The notes beneath the pieces were generated by a model. That model had not been told where the DNA came from. It worked only from the letters and a program-made list of their open reading frames with translations, and did no database searches. Below are positions 35,898-44,880 of a stretch of DNA of 57,054 bases, piece by piece (the first letter of the stretch is position 1; each line of letters starts with the position of its first letter). Made by a program: the position numbers and the translations under genes. Source of the DNA: a bacterium (GTDB lineage Bacteria > SZUA-182 > SZUA-191 > JAJRXT01); contig JAJRXT010000060.1 in the NCBI GenBank assembly GCA_024276125.1, positions 1 through 57,054 of the forward strand. The letters are read 5' to 3'.

Positions 35898-36749
35898 ATG
35901 TTGAAATTTAATAAACTATGTAAATTCATACCGATTCTAATAATTTTTATGATTCTGCCTTATTATTCTTACGCAGATGATTATCTAATAACAGCCGGAG
36001 ATAATATTAACATTTCTGTTTGGGGTAATAAGGATCTGAGTGCGGATGTTACTGTAAGACCGGACGGAAAGATTTCTTTTCCTTTGATAGGAGAGGTAAA
36101 TGCTGCCGGTTTAACTCCCCTTCAGTTAAGAGAACAACTCAGCGCCAAACTTTCCGAATTCGTCAATAACCCGGAAGTAACTGTAGATATCAAGAGCGCC
36201 CGTAATTTTAGGGTATATATTTATGGGAAAGTTCCCAAAGCCGGCGCTTTGAGCATTCAAGGTAATACTAATTTACTTCAGTTCTTTTCGCTGTTGGGTT
36301 CCCTGCCGGAGCAAACAGATCTAAAAAATAGTTTTTTAATCAGGAGCAATAAAAAACTAAAGATTGATTTTTATGCCTTACTAAAAGAAGGCGACTTAGA
36401 ACAAAACCTCTTTTTAAAACCAAATGATACCTTTTTCTTTAAAGAAAAACCGCAGGCGCCGAAAAAACCTAAACAAAATCCATTTGAAACCAGAATTCGT
36501 GTAATCGGCGAGGTAAGGAGACCGGGGTCCTTTGATTATCAAGAGGGAATTACAGTATTGGATGCTATCCTAAAAGCCGGAGGCACCACACCGTATTCCA
36601 GCCCGGGGTCAACTATTGTTACCAGACGCAAAGGCTCTCAAATTGAGGAAATAAAAATTGATCTGGAAGCAATCCATAAAGGAGCTATTGACCAAAATAT
36701 CAAGCTTATGCCGGGTGACATAGTTTCTGTGCCAGAGAGTCTTTTTTAG
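35898..36749 (+). CDS. Wza/KpsD-like polysaccharide export lipoprotein-type outer-membrane protein
   Basis: 283 residues from the ATG at 35898, chosen for its GGAGGGG site and clean signal peptide (about 1-25, ending SYA/DD); a more upstream start is not supported. It starts with the poly-export domain (ITAGDNINISVWGNKDLSADV...GKISFPLIGEV, about 27-110) and has two SLBB-like domains (RVYIYGKVPKAGAL and IRVIGEVRRPGSFDY). This is the outer-membrane translocon for exopolysaccharide. There is no lipobox cysteine, and it is shorter than E. coli Wza. Part of the locus with the chain-length protein (39120) and kinase (41365). Confidence 0.92.
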   Translation: MLKFNKLCKFIPILIIFMILPYYSYADDYLITAGDNINISVWGNKDLSADVTVRPDGKISFPLIGEVNAAGLTPLQLREQLSAKLSEFVNNPEVTVDIKSARNFRVYIYGKVPKAGALSIQGNTNLLQFFSLLGSLPEQTDLKNSFLIRSNKKLKIDFYALLKEGDLEQNLFLKPNDTFFFKEKPQAPKKPKQNPFETRIRVIGEVRRPGSFDYQEGITVLDAILKAGGTTPYSSPGSTIVTRRKGSQIEEIKIDLEAIHKGAIDQNIKLMPGDIVSVPESLF

Positions 36750-36777
36750 TCTGCATAATTCTTAAAGAATTATGCAG

Positions 36778-36965
36778 AGGCTAGTACAGCGTTTTGCAAA
36801 TAGTTCAGTTTATCTCTGCTTCAACCTGTCATTTACGTAAAGCTTGTCCTCTAAGAAAACGAAGAACGGGAATCTATAACATATTTAAAAGACTGGATTT
36901 CTACCTTTCACAGGAATGACAGGTTGAGAGCATTTTTCAGGTTATAAACAATTATAACACAGCCT
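36778..36965. repeat. Family E element, copy 2
   Basis: About 188 bp. Ends AGGCTAGTACAGC / AACACAGCCT, internal CCTGTCATTTACG...CAGGAATGACAGG hairpin and the shared GAGAGCATTTTTCAGGTTAT block. No clear target duplication; left end eroded. A family C palindrome (36974-36999) follows. Confidence 0.7.
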
Positions 36966-37004
36966 CTAGGTGTTTTCGGGGTAAGACGCCCCGAAACATA
37001 TAAC

Positions 37005-37271
37005 ATATATTTTTTGTACCATCAAATTTATAAATAAAGTGGATTAAAAATATTGTACATTTTTTTAACGATCTAGCAAACGGGATGTCGTTTTTGAAAT
37101 AGTCGAAATTATTTCGGTAAATTTTCGCGTTATATCATTTTCAGATTGACCTGTTACAAAGATAGATGGCAACTAACTGCAAATAGGGTTAATTGGGAGT
37201 TTATACTGTCAGTTCAGCGTGAAAATGATATCATATGAGCATTTCATATGGAGATTATGGCGTTCTGATAT
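37005..37271. other. AT-rich leader before the outer-membrane beta-barrel gene
   Basis: Contains a direct or inverted ATGATATCATATGAGCATTTCATATGG motif region (CATATGAGCATTTCATATG, about 37231-37250) next to the start codon of the barrel gene, which might be an operator. Nothing else that I can support. Confidence 0.35.
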
Positions 37272-38621
37272 ATGAGGAATATGAAATTTAAAAAACTTCT
37301 ATCTTATAATAAAAATTACTCTCCCGGTCTTTTAATACTATATCTACTGTTTTTAAGTTTATTGATATCTTTATTTTCTGGTGGAAATAAGTTATGCGCT
37401 CAGGAGGTTAAAAAAGAGGGACATTGGTATTTTATGCCCTCTCTTTCTTTATATGAACAGTATACCGATAATATAGATTTAAATTATCAAGATGAGGTAG
37501 GCGCCTTTATTACCGAATTTTCTCCCGGGTTGTTAATACAATATCCTTCGCCTAGAAAATCAATAAGGCTCATTACCAAACTTAAATTAGACCATCGGGC
37601 TCGTGACGACGGAGAGAAGGAGACCCTGTATTGGTATAATCTTTGGGGCTATTGGGGGCATCAATATTCCCCGCGCACCACTTATGAATTAAACGCCGGC
37701 TATGATATATACTACACGGAGAAGGATTTAAGCTCTCCCTTTGTAAATGTTTTTGACGCCTTAACGCGTTCCACGGTTTTTAACATCAAACCCAGCTTGT
37801 CTTATGATATTACTAAAACCACCAATGCCAAACTTGGATTACAATATGCGCTAACTGAATATGAATTAAGTGATGCTTTGGACAGGGAGGATATGGGGGC
37901 TACTTTATTTACAACCCAGTCCGTAGGCTCCAGAATAAAGCTTGGTTTGGGGTATTCATACTACTCTACACTATATGACAATGGTACAGGATACACTGAA
38001 AATCAAATTCCGATAGATGTTTTTCTGGATTTAACCTATATACAGCTTAAAATAAGTACAGCCTATATTGATAGAACATATGAAAAGAACATGACCTCGC
38101 CTACGGGTGAGGTACTAAAAGATCAAAAACTTATGCTTTATGGTATTTCTTTTGATCTTGGAGGGCAGTTATTTAAGCTGCGTTCCACCTCTGTTGAACT
38201 TTATTTCAAAAATAGTTTCTATGACGATCTGTACGGTTTTCCATATGAAAACCAGGAAACCCGTTTGGGTGTTTATCATGCCCTTAAAAAATATGATTTT
38301 TATACTGATTTAAAATACGGTATAAACAAGTATTTTCAGTCCAATAATAAAATAACCTACTGGGGCGGAAGTACAGGACTTAAATGGTATGCCAGCGATC
38401 GATTATACGCAAATGGCGCCATAGATTACACTGACTACCAATACGACTTTGAAGAAGAGGCAGCGTATGATGTTATAACAGCAAATATTGATTGCGGTTA
38501 CAGGGTATATGATTGGTTAAACATCGGGGCGGGTTATGGATTACGGCGCAGCACAAGCGACGTACCAGAGGGTGATTACATAGAGAATTCTTTTGCGCTG
38601 TTTGCTGTAGCCACTTGGTAA
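37272..38621 (+). CDS. Outer-membrane beta-barrel protein of the exopolysaccharide locus
   Basis: 449 residues. A long N-region (basic, then hydrophobic about 18-36) with cleavage near LCA/QE is followed by repeated amphipathic strands rich in Tyr (SLYEQYTDNIDLNY, YWYNLWGYWGHQYS), ending in TW. It resembles the PEP-CTERM-system-associated outer-membrane proteins and other putative beta-barrels found between the export gene and the chain-length gene in XrtA-type loci. It may act as an outer-membrane partner for polymer secretion. Sequence-level family calling is weak; position and architecture are the main support. Confidence 0.75.
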   Translation: MRNMKFKKLLSYNKNYSPGLLILYLLFLSLLISLFSGGNKLCAQEVKKEGHWYFMPSLSLYEQYTDNIDLNYQDEVGAFITEFSPGLLIQYPSPRKSIRLITKLKLDHRARDDGEKETLYWYNLWGYWGHQYSPRTTYELNAGYDIYYTEKDLSSPFVNVFDALTRSTVFNIKPSLSYDITKTTNAKLGLQYALTEYELSDALDREDMGATLFTTQSVGSRIKLGLGYSYYSTLYDNGTGYTENQIPIDVFLDLTYIQLKISTAYIDRTYEKNMTSPTGEVLKDQKLMLYGISFDLGGQLFKLRSTSVELYFKNSFYDDLYGFPYENQETRLGVYHALKKYDFYTDLKYGINKYFQSNNKITYWGGSTGLKWYASDRLYANGAIDYTDYQYDFEEEAAYDVITANIDCGYRVYDWLNIGAGYGLRRSTSDVPEGDYIENSFALFAVATW

Positions 38622-38759
38622 TTTTTATCATTTAACCCAGCACGTAGGGTGGGTTATTTACAACTATACAAAAATGAGGCTCTTGCAAAACCACCTGTCA
38701 TTTGCGAATGCTTATTTATCAGGGAATATTATAAAAAAAATCCCGCTTGCATCACTGTG

Positions 38760-39060
38760 AGGCTGTATCGTAACGTGAGTTCGACATAAGAAGAGTAGAA
38801 TACTCTTACATATCAAACAATTGACATTGATTTACTGTAGGGGAGGGGCTTGTCCTCTCCCCTACAGTTTAGTAAATTCAATAATTTTTATGTCGAACTC
38901 ACGTTATCGTAATGGAATTTTCCTGTCATTCCAGTGAAGTTTGTCCTCGTAAAGACAGGGAACATGAATCTATAACATCTTGAAAAAACTGGATTACTGC
39001 CTCCGCAGGAATGACATGTTGAGAGCATTTTTCAGGTTCTAGGCAGTTACGACACGGCCT
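38760..39060. repeat. Family E element, copy 3, split by a nested insertion
   Basis: Inverted ends AGGCTGTATCGTAA / GTTACGACACGGCCT, flanked by a 5-bp direct repeat CTGTG (38755-38759 and 39061-39065). It carries an inserted family F element at 38773-38904. Confidence 0.85.
38773..38904. repeat. Family F element nested in family E
   Basis: 132 bp with perfect 17-bp terminal inverted repeats (ACGTGAGTTCGACATAA) and an inner CTGTAGGGGAGGGG / CCCCTACAG hairpin. It is flanked by a 7-bp direct repeat TATCGTA (38766-38772 and 38905-38911); removing the element and one copy restores the family E sequence. Partial relatives lie near 17466 and 46213. Confidence 0.85.
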
Positions 39061-39119
39061 CTGTGTAAATAACATTTTGGAGAGTTTTGCAAAAGGCTCA
39101 AATAGCTCAGTAATAGATT

Positions 39120-40733
39120 ATGATTGAAAGAGAAACCGGCGTTGGCGATTATTATAGTATCCTGGTACGTAGGAAGTGGCATTTTTTACTCCCACTAATA
39201 GCTGTAATTTCGATTAGTGGTATTTTTACCCTGCTATTGCCCAAAATTTACCAATCTTCAGCTACTGTTTTAGTAAAAAGAAGGGGGCAAGACTCATCGA
39301 AAAAAATATTCGGTATTGGGGGAGGATTAAGCGCATCCAGATTCAAAGCCATTCAGACGGTGATGACCAGTCGCAGCAGAATCGAAGAGATAGCAAAAAT
39401 CGCAGGTCTGGATAAGACCACATCCAGTCCCCAAGAATACAATAAATTAATTAATCAGATCAAATCAGGAATTAGAATACGCTCATCAGGACCCAACATT
39501 TTCAAGATATACTTTTACAGCAGTGATGCACGCTTATGTATGAAAATAGTGAATACTGTTTGTGGTTTTTTTGTGGAACAAGATGCCTCTTCCTTATATG
39601 ATACAGATGAAAAATCGCCGACTGTTTTAAATGAACTACTTGTATATTATGAAAAAAGAGTAAATGAAGCACAAGGAGTATTAACAAAGTTTAAAATAGA
39701 GCATCAAGGGGAAATGCCGGGACTATTAGATGAGAATTTTGCTAAATTGGAACAATTTCAAATTGAATTGGCTAATCTTCAGTTAAAAATTAAGGAAACT
39801 AACGATAAAAAAATGAAGGTGGAAAAACAACTTTCCGTAGAAATTGAGGATACGCTCAGTTCAATAATAATAGATGAGAATTTAACTCCTCAAGAAAAAG
39901 CGCTGAATGATTTGAACGCAAGATTGGATTCACTCTTAGTATTATATACTCCCAAGCATCCATTGGTAAAAAAAACCATGACAGAAAGAGAAGCGCTAAA
40001 AAGAAAGCTCATGGAATCATACAGTGTTAATGAGATTAGCGATGAGACTGAAGAAGCTGTTAATACACAAAAGGTTACCCTAAACCCGGCATATTTAAAA
40101 CTGCGTAATTATTTAAATGAATTAAATAATGATTTGGAAAAAATGCACGCTGGTAAAACAAGAATATCTGAGAAGATCAAGGAATATGAAAAAAGAGTCA
40201 AGAATGCGCCAAGGAGTGAGCAGGAATATGCCATGTTCCAAAGGGACTTAAATGTAAACCAAAACATTTATGATACATTATTGGCGCGCCTAGAGCAACT
40301 CAAAATAAAGAAAGAATTAAGTACCATGGAGCAGGGACATAAGTTTGAGGTAATAAGCGCCGCTCAACTACCTTTAAAACCTATTTCTCCAAGAATGAGT
40401 AAAAACATTATCGTAGGCACTATATTGGGAATTATTTTTGGGGTTTCCGTAACTTTTTGGGCTGAATATTCAGATCATTCCCTGCGTGATATTGATACTG
40501 TACAGCTTGCCTTAAAAGTTCCTGTTTTGGCGACCATACCTACGGTTATGACTGAAGATGAAATTATTAAAAAAAGACGCTTAAATATGCTAATATTTTT
40601 AGGAGGGAGTTTTTATGCTGTTTTTGTAGTATTGCTGGTTATAAGAGAGATGATTTTGACATACGCCCCGAATATATTATATTTACAAACTTATAAAGAA
40701 TTATTTTATAATATGATGAACATAATAAAGTAA
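39120..40733 (+). CDS. Wzc/Wzz-type chain-length determinant (kinase-less)
   Basis: 537 residues. Wzz domain with TM1 at about 22-39 (FLLPLIAVISISGIFTLLL), the AFVLVKRR-like segment SSATVLVKRRG, a long periplasmic coiled-coil region (about 160-400), a GNVR-type domain (NPAYLKLRNYLNELNNDL) and TM2 at about 433-450 preceded by PLKPISPRM. An additional hydrophobic segment lies near 495-512. There is no C-terminal kinase domain; that is encoded separately at 41365, as in the PEP-CTERM/XrtA-type loci and in Gram-positive bacteria. It sets polymer chain length and couples export through Wza to the inner membrane. Confidence 0.9.
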   Translation: MIERETGVGDYYSILVRRKWHFLLPLIAVISISGIFTLLLPKIYQSSATVLVKRRGQDSSKKIFGIGGGLSASRFKAIQTVMTSRSRIEEIAKIAGLDKTTSSPQEYNKLINQIKSGIRIRSSGPNIFKIYFYSSDARLCMKIVNTVCGFFVEQDASSLYDTDEKSPTVLNELLVYYEKRVNEAQGVLTKFKIEHQGEMPGLLDENFAKLEQFQIELANLQLKIKETNDKKMKVEKQLSVEIEDTLSSIIIDENLTPQEKALNDLNARLDSLLVLYTPKHPLVKKTMTEREALKRKLMESYSVNEISDETEEAVNTQKVTLNPAYLKLRNYLNELNNDLEKMHAGKTRISEKIKEYEKRVKNAPRSEQEYAMFQRDLNVNQNIYDTLLARLEQLKIKKELSTMEQGHKFEVISAAQLPLKPISPRMSKNIIVGTILGIIFGVSVTFWAEYSDHSLRDIDTVQLALKVPVLATIPTVMTEDEIIKKRRLNMLIFLGGSFYAVFVVLLVIREMILTYAPNILYLQTYKELFYNMMNIIK

Positions 40734-41176
40734 TTATAACCCAAATATTATATATGCAGATAAATTTAATGTTTAAGAATTTCAACCTTTTTGAACATAA
40801 CGCGCTTATGCGGCGCAGACTATTCCCTGTAAATGCCGACCAAAAGGCTCAGCTATGGGGCGGGGTTAAAAATCAGCGGCTGCAAAGAGAAAAAATGGGA
40901 TTTCCTATACTATTTAATTTTTTTCGGTGTTTATCACCCCGAAACCATCATAATGAGCGGGCTGATGTTTGGCTTAAAGACAGATCAAACATAAAAATCT
41001 TATTTTCCGAAAGGGAACAGGGAAAATCTGCACAAAAAAGTTGCATATTTAGCAATACCTGTTAATTAAACCTAATCCATTAATAATAAAGAAGTTTTTT
41101 AATATTATCTTGAAGGCAGAGAGAAATTCTTTATTATATTTTGGCATAGCATTAGTTTCTGCTATAAGGTAATATT
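40734..41176. other. Non-coding gap with repeat remnants
   Basis: Contains a family D-like GCCGACCAAAAGGCTCAGC segment, a GGGATTTCCTATACTAT tail (about 40899-40917) shared with 33820, and a family C palindrome (40919-40944). An open frame across it (40754-41065) is repeat sequence and was not accepted. The rest shows nothing I can support. Confidence 0.5.
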
Positions 41177-41304
41177 ATACTAAGTTGCTTTTCAAAAGAA
41201 CATTAATTTGGTATTCTGAGAAAGTCCCTGACTTAAGAGTCTGCATAGCTCGGGCTTAAGCGACGAGTCCGACTACCGTGATATTTTGAAAAGCAACTTA
41301 GTAT
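41177..41304. repeat. 128-bp element with perfect 21-bp inverted ends
   Basis: The ends ATACTAAGTTGCTTTTCAAA(A) and their exact complement are separated by 86 bases with an internal CTTAAGAGTC / GACGAGTCCGAC partial pairing. It ends about 60 bases before the tyrosine-kinase start. Single copy in this window. It is either a MITE-like element or a cis-acting hairpin in the leader of the kinase gene. Confidence 0.75.
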
Positions 41305-41364
41305 GAATATGTCTGCCAAGGATCGGTAGGTTTTACTTTGGAACAAGAGAAGGGATTAATTTAA

Positions 41365-42288
41365 GTGAGTAGGATAGAACAGGCTCTAGCCAAAGCGGCT
41401 AAAGAGAGAAGATCGCTGCATCCGAATCAACCACAGCGGCAGCAACAGCAGACTCAGTCGCCTGCCACTGTTTTGACCTCTGATTATTTGAGGGGATTAG
41501 ACCCCAGATTAATCGCTCTTTTTTCTTCTAATACATTAGCCGCTGAAGAATACCGCCAGTTGCGCACCAAAGTAATGCGCACCAAGAAGCTGTATTCGCA
41601 TAACATTTTTCTGGTAACCAGCGCCCTGCCCAATGAGGGTAAAACAGTAACCGCCCTGAGCCTAGCCATAACAATTGCCCAAGGCTTACATGATACCGTA
41701 CTGGTAGTGGATTGCGATTTACGCAAACCAGCAGTACATCGTATGCTGGGAATTAAGCGCGAAATGGGTTTAAGCGATTTTTTAATGGGTGAGGTTAAGT
41801 TAGAAGATGTGCTGGTTAAAACTAAAATCGAAAAATTAAGAGTAATACCATCGGGAACTATCCCTCCCAACCCGTCAGAACTTATTTCTTCTGAGGATAT
41901 GCTGAAATTGATTACAGAGCTCAAGGCCAGGTATCAAAATAGAGTTATTATAGTAGACTCTCCTCCGGTTATTTCATTAACCGACAGCGTTATTTTAAGC
42001 CAAAAAGTAGATGAGGTTATTTTAGTTGTACGAGCGAACAATACTCCCAAAGAAGCGGTTTCAGATGCTATTTCCAATTTAGGAGAAGCAAATATTATGG
42101 GAATTGTGTTAAACCGTTTTGACAGCGTATCTCACTATTCCCGCAGATACAAGTATAAGTATACTGATAAGTATGGCTATAATTACGGTTATGGTCAGAA
42201 ATACGGTTATAAATATGCTTATAAGTATGGCAACAAGTCTCCGTATGGTAGAAAACGCGACGACAATAACCCTAAAAAACTAAGTTAA
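41365..42288 (+). CDS. Bacterial tyrosine kinase (CpsD/CapB type) with Tyr-rich tail
   Basis: 307 residues from a GTG preceded by AAGGGA. ATP-binding fold of the BY-kinase family: Walker A ALPNEGKTVTALSLA at about 87-100, Walker A' VVDCDLRKPAVH, Walker B VIIVDSPPV, and the activator EEYRQLRTKVM helix. Its C-terminus is a cluster of 14 tyrosines in about 50 residues, alternating with Lys and Gly (KYGYNYGYGQKYGYKYAYKY). Autophosphorylation of such a tail normally controls assembly of the kinase with the chain-length protein. It is far richer in tyrosine than usual (about 5-7). It fits the exopolysaccharide locus and partners the protein at 39120. Confidence 0.92.
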   Translation: MSRIEQALAKAAKERRSLHPNQPQRQQQQTQSPATVLTSDYLRGLDPRLIALFSSNTLAAEEYRQLRTKVMRTKKLYSHNIFLVTSALPNEGKTVTALSLAITIAQGLHDTVLVVDCDLRKPAVHRMLGIKREMGLSDFLMGEVKLEDVLVKTKIEKLRVIPSGTIPPNPSELISSEDMLKLITELKARYQNRVIIVDSPPVISLTDSVILSQKVDEVILVVRANNTPKEAVSDAISNLGEANIMGIVLNRFDSVSHYSRRYKYKYTDKYGYNYGYGQKYGYKYAYKYGNKSPYGRKRDDNNPKKLS

Positions 42289-42298
42289 GTAAATTGAT

Positions 42299-43432
42299 AT
42301 GTACAATAATTATTATGGATTTAGGGAAAAACCTTTCAGTCTTACCCCTGACCCGCATTTTCTATATTTAAGCTCGGTGCATAAGCGGGCGCTGGCCTAT
42401 TTAACTTATGGGTTATATGATAAAAAAGGCTTTATTGTAATAACCGGTGAGATTGGCGCGGGTAAAACCACTATTATTCAGGCATTATTAAAACGATTGA
42501 ATGCCGACACCATGGTGGCGCGGGTCATCAACACCAAAGTGTCCTCAATCCAATTGTTGAAAATGATAATGCGGGATTTTGGAATTGAAACCGAGGGCGA
42601 GGGTAAAGAAGACTTACTGTACAAACTCAATCGTTTTTTATTAAAAGAGTATGCCTTGGGGCATAATGTAGTAATCATAATTGATGAGGCTCAAAATCTG
42701 GAGCCCACTACATTAGAAGAGATACGCCTGTTATCAAATCTGGAGACAGAAAAAGACAAGCTCCTGCAAATAATTCTGGTGGGACAGCCTGAATTAAGAG
42801 AAATTTTAAGCATGCAAGGCTTAAGACAACTGCGGCAGCGCATTACTGTAGGCTATCATATATCTTCTTTAACCAGCAAGGAAGTAACCGGATATATCAG
42901 GCATCGTCTGGCTGTAGCCGGTATTGAAAATAACGAAATTTTCACCAGTTTAGCTATTAAGGAAGTATATAAAGCTTCACGTGGAATACCTAGGTTAATA
43001 AATATTATTTGCGATGCGGCTTTAGTCACCGGCTATGTAAAAGAGCGCAAAAAAATAAGTGATAAACTGGTAAAAGGCGTGATAAAAGAATTAAAATCTG
43101 ATATAATTCGTCTTTACCCTGAGAGTTCAGAACAGAAAGAGGCGGCTGTTGTTCATGGAAAAGTCTTAGCTTCGGCGCCGGCATCAGCTAATATGTCGGG
43201 TGTATCACCTACGGATATTGCTCAAAATGAACTGTATTCCAAGTATAAATCTCATATTGAGTGGGAAAAGCGCTTGAAAAACAAGCAGCATGAGCTGGAA
43301 AACAGGCAAGGTGAGATTTACGACAAACTAAAGCAACTTTTGGACATGGAACGTGAATTAATCACAAGAGAGAAACGGATTAAAAATAAAGAAGTTGAAT
43401 TAGGACTTTCTGTACGTAGAAAACGAATATAA
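42299..43432 (+). CDS. ExeA/GspA-like AAA ATPase of XrtA-type polysaccharide loci
   Basis: 377 residues. Starts YNNYYGFREKPFSLTPDPHFLYLS, the standard opening of the XrtA-associated/ExeA-like ATPases; Walker A GEIGAGKTT at about 50, Walker B VVIIIDEAQNL, sensor region LEEIRLLSNLE, and a winged C-terminal end of the AAA module (ASRGIPRLINIICDAAL). After about residue 290 a linker leads to a C-terminal coiled coil (EWEKRLKNKQHELENRQGE). It begins 11 bases after the kinase stop, so the two are coupled. The role in the locus is not understood, but it is conserved beside exosortase-linked export genes. Confidence 0.9.
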   Translation: MYNNYYGFREKPFSLTPDPHFLYLSSVHKRALAYLTYGLYDKKGFIVITGEIGAGKTTIIQALLKRLNADTMVARVINTKVSSIQLLKMIMRDFGIETEGEGKEDLLYKLNRFLLKEYALGHNVVIIIDEAQNLEPTTLEEIRLLSNLETEKDKLLQIILVGQPELREILSMQGLRQLRQRITVGYHISSLTSKEVTGYIRHRLAVAGIENNEIFTSLAIKEVYKASRGIPRLINIICDAALVTGYVKERKKISDKLVKGVIKELKSDIIRLYPESSEQKEAAVVHGKVLASAPASANMSGVSPTDIAQNELYSKYKSHIEWEKRLKNKQHELENRQGEIYDKLKQLLDMERELITREKRIKNKEVELGLSVRRKRI

Positions 43433-43507
43433 TCAGGTAGTCTTTGATAGTTTTTTTTGCAGTTATTCTGTCGCCTCATCAGTAAGTAACAGGTAAGGAT
43501 AAGAGTA

Positions 43508-44821
43508 ATGATAAATAACAATATGCGTTATTTAATGGAAAAAATTAATAACCGAACAGCCCAAATCGGCATTATCGGGCTGGGTTATGTGGGGTTGCCT
43601 CTGGCTTGTGAATTTGCTTTTGCCGGCTTTGATGTTTGGGGAATAGATATTAACCGGCAAAAAATAGACAGCTTAAATGCGGGTAATTCATATATTTTGG
43701 ATATGCCAAGCGAGCGATTCAAGGATTTGGTAATACAGGGCAAATTTAAAGCTACTACATCCTTTGAAATTATCGAAAAGCTGGATGCACTTAGTATCTG
43801 CGTGCCCACTCCGCTAGGAAAAAGCCGCGATCCGGATGTTTCCTATATTGTAAGCGCTGTATCTGAAATAACAAAATATATTAAAAAAGGCCAGTTAATA
43901 GTATTGGAAAGCACTACTTATCCGGGGGCGACCGAGGAACTTATTTTATCCGAGCTGCAAAAAAGTGATTTGTGCGTAGGCGAGGATTTCTTTTTAGCAT
44001 TTTCGCCTGAGCGGGTTGATCCGGGCAACAAAGTATACACTACCCAAAATGTACCTAAAGTCGTAGGCGGAGTAACCGATAAGTGTACAAAATTGGCTAC
44101 CAGATTGTATGAACAGTGTATAAATGAGGTAAAGCCGGTATCATCCACAAAAGTTGCCGAAATGGTTAAGCTCTTGGAGAACACCTTTCGTATTGTAAAT
44201 ATTGGTCTGGTAAATGAAATTGCTTTAATGAGCAATAAAATGGGTATTGATGTATGGGAGGTAATAGATGCTGCGGCCACTAAGCCTTTTGGCTTTATGC
44301 CTTTTTATCCCGGTCCGGGCTTAGGCGGTCATTGTATACCGGTTGACCCATTTTATTTATCGTGGAAGGCAAAGTCCATAGGTTTTGAAGCGCGTTTTAT
44401 AGAGCTAGCCGGTACAGTAAACGCTTATATGCCATATCATGTGGTAAACAAAATAACTGACGCCTTAAATCATGAAGAAAAATGTATTAACGGCTCCAAA
44501 ATTCTGATTTTAGGAGTGGCTTACAAGGGTGACATAGATGACGTAAGGGAGTCTCCGGCTTTGGATATTATAAACATGTTAATTCAAAAAGGAGGCGATG
44601 TCAGCTACATAGACCCGTATATTCCCACATTAAAAATAGAGCCTTATGCTCTTTCCTCCCAAAAATTAGACAAATCTATTCTGGAAGCAGCAGATTGTGT
44701 CGCTATTATTACCGCTCATAGTAATATTGACTATTCAATGGTGGTAACGCATGCGCCTTTAATTGTGGATACGCGTAATGCCCTTAAGGGATTTTTCGGC
44801 GATCATATTGTTAAACTTTAA
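43508..44821 (+). CDS. wbpA: UDP-N-acetylglucosamine 6-dehydrogenase (WbpA type)
   Basis: 437 residues. Rossmann motif IGIIGLGYVGLPLA at about 18-31, the middle-domain AEMVKLLENTFRIVNIGLVNE, the catalytic cysteine in GPGLGGHCIPVDP (about 276), and the C-terminal VAYKGDIDDVRESPA. This pattern fits nucleotide-sugar dehydrogenases of the WbpA/WecC type that oxidise C6 of UDP-HexNAc to a uronic acid with two NAD. An epimerase follows 59 bases later, as in WbpA-WbpP pairs making UDP-GalNAcA. Exact sugar is inferred. Confidence 0.9.
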   Translation: MINNNMRYLMEKINNRTAQIGIIGLGYVGLPLACEFAFAGFDVWGIDINRQKIDSLNAGNSYILDMPSERFKDLVIQGKFKATTSFEIIEKLDALSICVPTPLGKSRDPDVSYIVSAVSEITKYIKKGQLIVLESTTYPGATEELILSELQKSDLCVGEDFFLAFSPERVDPGNKVYTTQNVPKVVGGVTDKCTKLATRLYEQCINEVKPVSSTKVAEMVKLLENTFRIVNIGLVNEIALMSNKMGIDVWEVIDAAATKPFGFMPFYPGPGLGGHCIPVDPFYLSWKAKSIGFEARFIELAGTVNAYMPYHVVNKITDALNHEEKCINGSKILILGVAYKGDIDDVRESPALDIINMLIQKGGDVSYIDPYIPTLKIEPYALSSQKLDKSILEAADCVAIITAHSNIDYSMVVTHAPLIVDTRNALKGFFGDHIVKL

Positions 44822-44880
44822 TCCGCTTTATTCATTCCGAATAATTATACAATTAAACAAAAAAATTTTATGAGGTGTAA

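Noticed and set aside
40754-41065. 103-residue open frame after the chain-length gene
   Set aside because: It runs across family D and C repeats and shows no domain, ribosome-binding site or codon pattern.
41222-41283. Possible small ribozyme or riboswitch in the inverted-repeat element
   Set aside because: A GACGAGTCC stretch recalls the hammerhead core, but CTGANGA and GAAA are not both present in the right places.
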